Assembly (NCBI RefSeq): GCF_006716445.1
Contig: NZ_VFPA01000002.1
Coordinates: 1,302,001 to 1,366,000 of the forward strand
From: Pseudonocardia kunmingensis
Lineage (GTDB): Bacteria > Actinomycetota > Actinomycetes > Mycobacteriales > Pseudonocardiaceae
DNA: 64,000 bases
Direction: 5' to 3'
The translations under genes were made by a program, and so were the position numbers. Positions within the stretch are counted from its first letter, which is position 1. Every line of letters starts with the position of its first letter. The notes under the pieces are model-generated. The model worked only from the letters and a program-made list of their open reading frames with translations. It was not told the DNA's origin and did no database searches. Below are positions 32,234 through 39,320 of this stretch, piece by piece.

Positions 32234-33112
32234 TCAGGCGGCGGCGCGCACGGCGTCGCGGAAGGCGGTGCCGATCGCCGAGGGCGCGGTGGCGCTGAGG
32301 ATCACCGACAGCGGTGTGACCGCGAGGGGGTCGGTCAGCGGGCGGTGGACGACCCCGTCGATCCGCAGCCGGGTCGTCGATTCCGGGACGATCGCGACAG
32401 CCAGCCCGCACGCCACGATCCCGGAGATGGACTGGTCGTTGCCCGCCTCCTGCGTGATCCGCGGTGAGAACCCGGCGCGGACGCAGGCGCTGATGATCGT
32501 GTCGTGGGCGACGGGGGCGAGGTCGCGCGGGAAGCAGACCACGTCGTCGCCCGCCAGGTCCCCGAGGTCGACGGTGGTGCGGTCGGCGAGCCGGTGCCGG
32601 GCCGGGAGCAGGCAGTGCAGCGGCTCGTCGGTCAGCCGGACGGCGTCGAGGTCGGCGCCGCCGTCGAACACCCGGCAGATCCCCACGTCGATCGCACCGT
32701 CGCGCAGCGCGCCCGCCTGGGCGCGCTGGCCCATCTCCCGCACGACGGGCACCGTCTGCGGGTGGGCGGCGAGGAACGGCGGCAGGACCCGCGGGAGCAG
32801 GCCGGACACCGCGGAGGCGATGCACCCGATGCGCAGGTAGGTGCGTTCGGGACCGCCGCGCCCGACCGTCGCCTGCAGGACCTTGGCCCGTGCCAGGAGC
32901 TCGCGGGCCTCCGGCACGAGGCTGGAGCCGGCGGGGGTCAGGCGCAGGCGGCGGTGGCTGCGGTCGAACAGGGCGGCGCCCAGCCCGCGTTCCATCTTGG
33001 TGATCGCCTGGCTCAGCGCGGGCTGGGCCATCTGCAGGTCGCGCGCGGCCTCGGTGATGCTCAGCCGCTCGGCGACGGACAGGAAGTACTGCAGTTGACG
33101 CAGCTCGACCAC
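32234..33112 (-). CDS. LysR-family transcriptional regulator
   Basis: This 292-residue LysR protein has an N-terminal winged helix (LRQLQYFLSVAERLSITEAARDLQMAQPALSQAITKMERGL, spanning residues about 4-44) and a two-lobed co-inducer domain from about 90 onward (LRIGCIASAVSGLLPRVLPPF; QSISGIVACGLAVAIVP). GTG 33112 is the first codon of the conserved region. It is divergent from an MFS pump gene and convergent with the SoxA-like gene (21-base gap). By layout it most likely controls the pump and perhaps the hydrolase behind it. Confidence 0.92.
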   Translation of the reverse strand: MVELRQLQYFLSVAERLSITEAARDLQMAQPALSQAITKMERGLGAALFDRSHRRLRLTPAGSSLVPEARELLARAKVLQATVGRGGPERTYLRIGCIASAVSGLLPRVLPPFLAAHPQTVPVVREMGQRAQAGALRDGAIDVGICRVFDGGADLDAVRLTDEPLHCLLPARHRLADRTTVDLGDLAGDDVVCFPRDLAPVAHDTIISACVRAGFSPRITQEAGNDQSISGIVACGLAVAIVPESTTRLRIDGVVHRPLTDPLAVTPLSVILSATAPSAIGTAFRDAVRAAA

Positions 33113-33237
33113 CGGTGCCTCCTCGCCGTCGGGACCCGAACCTATCGCCGCGCCTGCGACGTGAACTCACCCACGTTTCCTAAGTCAGGCAATTGATTTA
33201 CATTGGTGCGGACGCCCCCGTCCCGCCTGGAGGTCCT
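33113..33237. promoter_or_regulatory. Divergent LysR/MFS control region
   Basis: The 125-base spacer contains an AT-rich island near 33180-33205 around CAATTG at 33190-33195, unusual for this DNA and a good place for a LysR site and overlapping promoters. GGAGG at 33229-33233 precedes GTG 33238. Confidence 0.35.
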
Positions 33238-34686
33238 GTGAGTCCGTCCGCGACGCCGGACCGGCCGCGGGCGGGGGTGCTCGTCGCCGTGCTCGCCTTC
33301 GCCGGCATCACGGTCTCGCTCGTGCAGACCCTGGTCATCCCGCTGATCCCACAGCTGCCGCAGCTGCTGTCGGCCACGCCGTCCGACACCGCGTGGGCGG
33401 TCACGGCGTCACTGCTCGCCGCGGCCGTGGCCACCCCGGTCGTCGGACGGCTCGCCGACATGATCGGCAAGCGCCGCATGCTCCTGGTCAGCCTCGGGCT
33501 GCTGGTGGTCGGCTCGTGCATCGGCGCGCTGTCGGACTCCCTGGTGCCGCTGGTGGTCGGGCGCGCCGTGCAGGGGGCCGCGGCGGCCGTCGTCCCGTTG
33601 GGGATCAGCGTGATGCGCGACGCCCTGCCTGCCGAGCGCCTCGGTTCGGCGACGGCGGTGATGAGCGCGTCACTGGGTGTCGGGGGCGCTCTCGGCCTGC
33701 CCGCCGCCTCGCTGGTCGCCCAGCACGCCGACTGGCACGCGCTGTTCTGGTGCATGGCGGCACTGGGCGTGGTGGCGGCCGTCCTCGTCCTGGTCGTGGT
33801 GCCGGAGCCTGCGGTGCGCGCCGGAGGGCGTTTCGACCTCGTCGGGGCGATCGGGTTGTCGGTGGGTCTCGTCTGCCTGCTGCTGGCGATCTCCCGCGGT
33901 GGCGACTGGGGCTGGGCGAGCGCACCGACGCTCGGGCTGTTCGCCGCGGCCGCGCTCGCGCTGCTGCTGTGGGGTGCCTGGGAGCTGCGCACCGCGGCCC
34001 CGCTGGTCGACCTGCGGATCAGCGCCCGGCGCCAGGTGCTGCTGACCAACACCGCCTCGGCCGTGTTCGGGTTCTCGATGTTCGCGATGTCGCTCGTGCT
34101 GCCCCAGCTGCTGCAGAGCCCGGCGGCCACCGGCTACGGGCTGGGGCTGTCGGTCCTGGGCGCCGGCCTGGTCATGGGGCCGAGCGGGCTGGTCATGATG
34201 GCCATGGCGCCGGTCTCGGCGCGCCTGTCGTGGGCGCGGGGGCCGAAGGTGACGCTGATCGCAGGCGCGGTGGTCGTCGCGCTCGGCTACGGGGCCGGGA
34301 CCGTGCTCATGTCGGAGATCTGGGAGATCGTGCTGGTCTCCGCGATGATCAGCGCCGGGATCGGGCTGGCGTACGGGGCGATGCCGGCGTTGGTGATGGC
34401 GGCCGTGCCCGTCTCCCACACGGCGGCGGCGAACAGCTTGAACAACCTCATGCGCGCCATCGGCACCTCGATGGCCAGCGCCGTGGCCGGGGTGGTCCTC
34501 GCGCAGCTGACCGTCGACGTCGGCGGGCTCGCGGTGCCCTCCGAAGAGGGGTTCCGGCTGGTCATGGTGCTCGGTGCCGCGGCGGCGCTCGGGGCCGGAG
34601 CCGTCGCGTCGTTCCTGCCCGGGCGTCCGGGCGCCCCGGCGGCGACCGGACGACGGCGGGCGCCGGACCGCGCGGGCACCGGCTGA
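33238..34686 (+). CDS. DHA2-type MFS drug/metabolite exporter
   Basis: The 482-residue protein has about 14 spans, as in the EmrB/QacA (DHA2) branch. GRLADMIGKRRMLLVSLGLL carries the MFS signature in the first cytoplasmic loop, and VVGRAVQGAAAAVVPLGISVMRD the antiporter motif C region in the fourth to fifth span. GTG 33238 has GGAGG four bases upstream; an ATT-like extension upstream is not needed. It faces a LysR regulator and is followed by an M20 hydrolase 69 bases on. It may export a toxic catabolite or antibiotic, but import in some relatives means the direction is not certain. Confidence 0.85.
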   Translation: MSPSATPDRPRAGVLVAVLAFAGITVSLVQTLVIPLIPQLPQLLSATPSDTAWAVTASLLAAAVATPVVGRLADMIGKRRMLLVSLGLLVVGSCIGALSDSLVPLVVGRAVQGAAAAVVPLGISVMRDALPAERLGSATAVMSASLGVGGALGLPAASLVAQHADWHALFWCMAALGVVAAVLVLVVVPEPAVRAGGRFDLVGAIGLSVGLVCLLLAISRGGDWGWASAPTLGLFAAAALALLLWGAWELRTAAPLVDLRISARRQVLLTNTASAVFGFSMFAMSLVLPQLLQSPAATGYGLGLSVLGAGLVMGPSGLVMMAMAPVSARLSWARGPKVTLIAGAVVVALGYGAGTVLMSEIWEIVLVSAMISAGIGLAYGAMPALVMAAVPVSHTAAANSLNNLMRAIGTSMASAVAGVVLAQLTVDVGGLAVPSEEGFRLVMVLGAAAALGAGAVASFLPGRPGAPAATGRRRAPDRAGTG

Positions 34687-34755
34687 CCCCCGCCGCGCCT
34701 CGGGGACCATCCTGGGACGGCACCGATCACCGTGACCAGGAGGACGAGGACCGGG

Positions 34756-36021
34756 ATGAACACCCTGACCGTGGGGCTGCAGGAGCGCACCGCCGCCCTG
34801 GAGGAGCTCTACCGCGACCTGCACGAGCACCCGGAGCTGTCGTTCCAGGAGGAGCGCACGGCAGGCGTCGTGGCCGCCCGGATCGCCGCGGCGGGGTGCG
34901 AGGTCACCACCGGTGTGGGCCGGACGGGGGTCGTCGGCGTGCTGCGCAACGGCACGGGCCCCACGGTGCTGCTGCGCGCCGACATGGACGCGCTGCCGGT
35001 GCGGGAGATCGAGAAGGTGCCCTACCGCAGCCGGGTCACGGCCACCGACCCCGACGGCGCGACCGTGCCGGTGATGCACGCCTGCGGGCACGACACGCAC
35101 GTCACCGCGCTCGTCGGGGCGGTCGAGCAGCTCGCGGCGCAGCGCGACGCCTGGTCCGGCACGGTGCTCGCGGTCTTCCAGCCCGCCGAGGAGATCGGCG
35201 CGGGGGCGCGCGCGATGCTCGACGACGGGTTCCTGGAGCGCTTCCCGCCGTTCGACGTGGCGTTGGGCCAGCACATCAGCTCGGCGCCGAGCGGGCACCT
35301 CTACGTGCGGCCCGGGGTGTTCATGGCGGCCGCCGACAGCCTCCGGGTCACCGTGTTCGGCCGCGGCGGGCACGGCTCGTCGCCGCAGAACACCGTGGAT
35401 CCGATCGTCATCGCCGCCGCGATCGTCCTGCGGCTGCAGACGATCGTGGCCCGTGAGGTCGCCCCCACCGACGTCGCCGTGGTGAGCGTCGGGGCGATCC
35501 ACGCCGGCAACAAGGAGAACGTCATCCCGGCCACGGCCGAGCTGAAGCTCAACATCCGCACGTTCGACGCGGGGGTGCGCGAGCGGGTGCTGGGCGCGGT
35601 GCGGCGGATCGTCGCGGCGGAGGCCGCCGCGGCTGGCGCCCCGCGGGAGCCGGAGATCGCGCCGATCAACGACTTCCCGCTGCTGGTCAACGACCCCGGT
35701 GCCGCGGACCGGGTCCGCGCGGCGTTTGCCGAGGAGTTCGGCGCCGCGCAGGTGCACGAGGCGGCGCGCAAGCCGGGCAGCGAGGACTTCGGCTGCTTCG
35801 CCGACGCGGCAGGCGTGCCGTCGGTGTTCTGGAACTTCGGCGGCTTCGACCCGGCCCTCTACCCGGACGGGCCCGCGCAGGCGTACCTCGCCGTCGCGGC
35901 CGGGCACGCCCCCGGCAACCACTCGCCCGAGTTCGTGCCCACCGGAACCGGCCCGACGCTGCACCGGGCCACCGCGGCGCTGCTGACGGCCGCGGCGGCC
36001 TGGCTGGCGCCCCGCGCCTGA
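34756..36021 (+). CDS. M20D-family amidohydrolase (hippurate hydrolase/IAA-amino-acid hydrolase-like)
   Basis: This 421-residue M20D protein has the metal-binding segment MHACGHDTH (Cys110, His112), PAEEIGAG with Glu145-Glu146, and a dimerisation domain from about 190 to 305 (FGRGGHGSSPQNTVDP). Such enzymes hydrolyse N-acyl or N-aroyl amino acids, including hippurate and auxin conjugates. ATG 34756 has GAGGA six bases upstream. It is a different subfamily from the M20 protein at 23811. Located after the DHA2 exporter and convergent with a ketopantoate-reductase-like gene. Confidence 0.9.
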   Translation: MNTLTVGLQERTAALEELYRDLHEHPELSFQEERTAGVVAARIAAAGCEVTTGVGRTGVVGVLRNGTGPTVLLRADMDALPVREIEKVPYRSRVTATDPDGATVPVMHACGHDTHVTALVGAVEQLAAQRDAWSGTVLAVFQPAEEIGAGARAMLDDGFLERFPPFDVALGQHISSAPSGHLYVRPGVFMAAADSLRVTVFGRGGHGSSPQNTVDPIVIAAAIVLRLQTIVAREVAPTDVAVVSVGAIHAGNKENVIPATAELKLNIRTFDAGVRERVLGAVRRIVAAEAAAAGAPREPEIAPINDFPLLVNDPGAADRVRAAFAEEFGAAQVHEAARKPGSEDFGCFADAAGVPSVFWNFGGFDPALYPDGPAQAYLAVAAGHAPGNHSPEFVPTGTGPTLHRATAALLTAAAAWLAPRA

Positions 36022-36039
36022 GGAGCGGCTCTGCCGGCC

Positions 36040-37005
36040 TTACCGCACGGCGGCGAGCAGTTGCTGCGCGTCCCGGCCGCCGGGTGCCTCCGTGCCCGCG
36101 GCCATCTCCGCCACGGTGTCCAGGAGCAGCGCGTTGACCGGTGTGGGCACCTCGTGCGCGCGGCCGAGCGCGACGATCTCGCCGTTGAGGAACTCCGCCT
36201 CCACCGACCCGGCGCCGCGGCGCAGGCTCTGCCACGTCGAGCCGCCCTGGCGCGCGGCACCGTCCACCGGGCGCTCCGTGATGAGCGCGTCGCGGCGGGC
36301 GCGCTCCTCCTCGCGGGACTGCACGTCGATCCCCGCGGCCGCGAGGCACTTCTCGCCCTCGTCGCGGGCGGCGCCGGCGAGGTCGCGCAGGCCCGGGTCG
36401 TCGGGTCCGCACGCCGCCTCGGCGGCGTTGGCGAGGTTGAGCAGCAGCTTGCGGTACTTCGCGCGCATGATCGCGGGGTCCGGGCGTGAGCTGAAGCCGG
36501 CGGCGGTGAGGTCGGCGGCGATGCCTTCGGTGATCGTGTCGACCCCGTCCGGGTAGCGGCCGAGGTCGAGGATGCCCGGCACCGGCGTCGAGTAGGCGAC
36601 GACGCGGCCGGGCCTGAGGTGTTCGGCGGGCAGCACCACGCACATCGCCTGCACCGACGAGAACCGCTCCGCGGCGAACCGCTCGTTGGCCACACCGTTC
36701 TGGGCGCACACGACCGGCACGTCGGGCGCGAGCGCCCGCAGCGCGTCGAGCAGCGGCACGGTGTCCTGGGTCTTCGTGCAGAGCAGGGCGACGTCGCCGT
36801 CCTGCCACTCGATCTCGTCCACACCGGCGGCCGCGGGCAGCCGCAGCGTGCGCGAGCGTCCCGGCTCGTCGAGGGTGAGGCCGGACTCCCGCAGGGCGGC
36901 CAGGTGCGCTCCCCGCGCCACGAGCACCACGTCCCGTCCCGCCTCGGCCAGCCGGCCTCCGATGGTGCCGCCGATGGCGCCTGCTCCGATCACCACGTAC
37001 CTCAT
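36040..37005 (-). CDS. Ketopantoate reductase family (ApbA/PanE-like) NADP oxidoreductase
   Basis: This 321-residue protein begins with the Rossmann motif VVIGAGAIGGTIGGRLAEAG (GAGAIG at 7-12) and keeps KTQDT and the AQNGVANE motif of the PanE superfamily. The catalytic Lys of KPR lies in the AKYRKLLLNLANAAEA segment. It reduces a 2-oxo acid/oxidises a 2-hydroxy acid with NADP(H). Because it is isolated and adjacent to a SorC-controlled sugar module rather than panB/panC genes, it may be catabolic. ATG 37005 is directly next to the SorC control region, sharing the divergent promoter space. Confidence 0.85.
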   Translation of the reverse strand: MRYVVIGAGAIGGTIGGRLAEAGRDVVLVARGAHLAALRESGLTLDEPGRSRTLRLPAAAGVDEIEWQDGDVALLCTKTQDTVPLLDALRALAPDVPVVCAQNGVANERFAAERFSSVQAMCVVLPAEHLRPGRVVAYSTPVPGILDLGRYPDGVDTITEGIAADLTAAGFSSRPDPAIMRAKYRKLLLNLANAAEAACGPDDPGLRDLAGAARDEGEKCLAAAGIDVQSREEERARRDALITERPVDGAARQGGSTWQSLRRGAGSVEAEFLNGEIVALGRAHEVPTPVNALLLDTVAEMAAGTEAPGGRDAQQLLAAVR

Positions 37006-37100
37006 CGGCCCAGCTTCTCAGGGCACTCCAACCGGCGATCGCCCCGGACCAGTGCCTCGACCTGTTTGACCTCGTCGACGAGCGGGGCATAGTGTGACGA

Positions 37101-37130
37101 ACATATGCGCAAGCAATGAGCATATGCTCA
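37101..37130. promoter_or_regulatory. SorC operator candidate: perfect 14-bp palindrome plus half-site
   Basis: TGAGCATATGCTCA at 37117-37130 is a perfect palindrome, and CATATG also occurs 19 bases earlier (37102-37107), followed by CGC instead of CTC. The site lies immediately upstream of the SorC start (GTG 37146) and next to its ribosome binding site, so it fits autoregulation and control of the downstream ABC operon. Confidence 0.65.
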
Positions 37131-37145
37131 AGGAAGAGTGAGAGC

Positions 37146-38174
37146 GTGCCCCTGCCGAACGTCGACAAACAGCGCCTGCTGGTCCGCGCCGCGGTCATGT
37201 ACTACGCGGAGGGCAAGACCCAGCTGGAGATCGCGCGCCACCTCGGGGTCAGCCGGGCCACCGCCGGGCGCCTCGTCGCTCAGGCGCGCGCGGCCGGCAT
37301 CGTGCGGATCGAGATCGTCTCGGGGATCACCCGCCAGGTGGAGACCGAGCTGGCGCTCGAGTCCGCCTACGGCCTCGAGGAGGTCGTCGTCGTCGATCCG
37401 GCGGACACCGACGGCGCCGGCAACGTCGACCTCGGGCAGGGGTGCGCGGACATCCTCGCCCGCCGGCTCGAGCCCGGCAACGTCATCGGGCTGGGCTGGA
37501 GCTCCAACCCCAACGAGTGGATCGCGCGCACCGCGGAGGTGCTGCGGACGTTGCGCCGCAGCGCGGAGGAGGTCCTCGACGTCACCGTCGTGCAGCTCGC
37601 CGGCGCGGCACCGAGCGACCCGACGCGGGTGAACCCGATGCGCACCGTCTCCGCCGTGGCCGACGCGCTGGGCGCCCACGAGATCCTCGTCGCCGCCCCG
37701 CTCTACGTCGACAACGCCGCCACCGTCGCCAGCTTGCGCGCCGACCGGGGCATCAGCACCGCGTTCGAGACCGCGGCCCGCGCCGACATCTGCATGTTCG
37801 GGGTCGGGCACGTGACCCCCACGACCCCGCTCTTCGCCAACGGCTACCTCGACGAGGCGAGCCTGCGCCGGCTGCAGGAGCAGGGCGCCGTCGGCGACGC
37901 CGTCGGCCGGTTCTTCGACGCCTCCGGCCGTCCGATCGGGGGCGAGCTCGCCGATCGGACGCTCTCGGTCGACCTCGACGAGATCCGCACGCGCCCGCTG
38001 CGGGTGGCCGCCGCCGCGGGTCCCGAACGCGTCCAGGCGTTGCGAGCCGCGCTGTCGGGTGGCCTCGCGAACGCCGTCGTCACCGACACCCCGACCGCGC
38101 AGGCGCTCCTCGACGCCGCGCCGGGACGCCGGCCCGAACCCCCCTCCCCGCACCCCGGAAGGACCACACCGTGA
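37146..38174 (+). CDS. SorC/DeoR-type sugar-binding transcriptional regulator
   Basis: This 342-residue SorC-family protein has an N-terminal sigma-like helix-turn-helix (MYYAEGKTQLEIARHLGVS, RATAGRLVAQARAAGI) and a C-terminal NagB-like sugar-phosphate sensing domain (GLGWSSNP, LAGAAP near 150-160, MFGVGHV). Such regulators bind phosphorylated sugars or polyols. The start GTG 37146 follows AGGAAGAG. It overlaps the binding-protein gene by four bases (GTGA), so regulator and transport genes are co-transcribed and probably controlled from the palindrome in front. Confidence 0.92.
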   Translation: MPLPNVDKQRLLVRAAVMYYAEGKTQLEIARHLGVSRATAGRLVAQARAAGIVRIEIVSGITRQVETELALESAYGLEEVVVVDPADTDGAGNVDLGQGCADILARRLEPGNVIGLGWSSNPNEWIARTAEVLRTLRRSAEEVLDVTVVQLAGAAPSDPTRVNPMRTVSAVADALGAHEILVAAPLYVDNAATVASLRADRGISTAFETAARADICMFGVGHVTPTTPLFANGYLDEASLRRLQEQGAVGDAVGRFFDASGRPIGGELADRTLSVDLDEIRTRPLRVAAAAGPERVQALRAALSGGLANAVVTDTPTAQALLDAAPGRRPEPPSPHPGRTTP

Positions 38175-39310
38175 ACCGACCTGCGATCAGGGGCGCTCGC
38201 CGGATCCTCATGCTCCTCGCCGGATTCCTGGCCGTCGCCCTCGCCTCCGCCTGTTCCTTCAACGGGCCGGTGACCGACGCGACGGACGGCCCGGCGTCCG
38301 GGACGACGCCGGCAGGCGGTGCAGAGCAGACGCCGTACCTGCAGGGCCCGCTGACCGTCGGCATCGCCGCGCGGGAGATCGTCAACGACTACAACCGTGA
38401 CATCGTCACCGGCGCCGAGGAGGCCTTCCGGGCCGCAGGCGCGACCGTGACCACCACGAACGCCGGCGGTGACGCCACCCGGCACATCAACAACATCCAG
38501 ACGCTGGTGAACTCCGGGGTGAACGTCCTGCTCATCGAGCTCGGCGACCCCGCGCAGCTCGGCCCGGTGGTGGCGCAGGCGCGCAGCAAGGGCGTCGTCG
38601 TCGTCACCGCGGGCGTCGGTTCCACCGTGCCCGGTGCCGTCACCGACGTCGGCGGCGACGAGTCGTTGATGGCGGAGATGATGAGCCGCTCGCTGCTGGA
38701 CGCGATGGACTACCGCGGTGACCTCTACGCGTTCTGGGTGCCGGGCGCACCGCTGCTCGAGACCCGGCTGCGGGTGCTGCAGGCCATGGTCGAGGACTAC
38801 CCGGGCGTGACCCTGCACCTGCAGCCGTCGGACTTCAGCCCCGCGCGGGTGCAGTCGCAGATGCAGGCGATCCTCACCTCGAACCCCGACCCGGGGTCGA
38901 TCGCCGGGGTGTGGGGCGCCTTCGACCAGATGACCTCGGGCGCGGTGCAGGCGATCCAGCAGGCGAACCGGCCGGAGATCGCGGTCGCCTCGATCGACGG
39001 CGACCGGGCCACCTTCCCGATGCTCTACGCCCCCAACAGCCCGTTCGTGGCCACCGTCGTGCAGAACGCCCAGCTCATCGGGCAGCTCGCGGCCCAGGCC
39101 GCGCTCGACGCCCGGGACGGCAAGGAGGTGGCGCCCAACATCTTCACGACCGCGTGGGTGGCCACCCGCCACAACGGGATCGCCGCCGCCGAGCGGCGCT
39201 ACGGCCCGGGCATCTGGGAGCAGACGAAGCTCGACAAGGCCGAGATCACCGGCCAGTGGCCCCAGACCCAGGACGTGGTGGTCATGCAGCCCGTCTCCCC
39301 GCGCGGCTGA
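38171..39310 (+). CDS. Sugar-type ABC transporter substrate-binding lipoprotein
   Basis: This 379-residue protein has a lipoprotein signal (LASAC, Cys28) and a periplasmic-binding-protein-like domain of the ribose type (LTVGIAAREIVNDYNRDIVTGAEEAFRAAG; NIQTLVNSGVNVLLIE; IAVASIDGDRATF). The sequence carries an unusual ARE-I-V-N-D segment where sugar contacts start. It begins the transport operon SBP-fused ATPase/permease-permease and lies ten bases ahead of the fusion gene. The polyol-dehydrogenase gene in the same run suggests a sugar alcohol ligand. Confidence 0.9.
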   Translation: MNRPAIRGARRILMLLAGFLAVALASACSFNGPVTDATDGPASGTTPAGGAEQTPYLQGPLTVGIAAREIVNDYNRDIVTGAEEAFRAAGATVTTTNAGGDATRHINNIQTLVNSGVNVLLIELGDPAQLGPVVAQARSKGVVVVTAGVGSTVPGAVTDVGGDESLMAEMMSRSLLDAMDYRGDLYAFWVPGAPLLETRLRVLQAMVEDYPGVTLHLQPSDFSPARVQSQMQAILTSNPDPGSIAGVWGAFDQMTSGAVQAIQQANRPEIAVASIDGDRATFPMLYAPNSPFVATVVQNAQLIGQLAAQAALDARDGKEVAPNIFTTAWVATRHNGIAAAERRYGPGIWEQTKLDKAEITGQWPQTQDVVVMQPVSPRG

Positions 39311-39320
39311 GGGGGAGGAC

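Noticed and set aside
36040..37005. Calling the PanE-like gene a pantothenate-pathway enzyme
   Set aside because: No panB/panC neighbours, and the family includes many catabolic 2-hydroxyacid enzymes; only the superfamily is supported.
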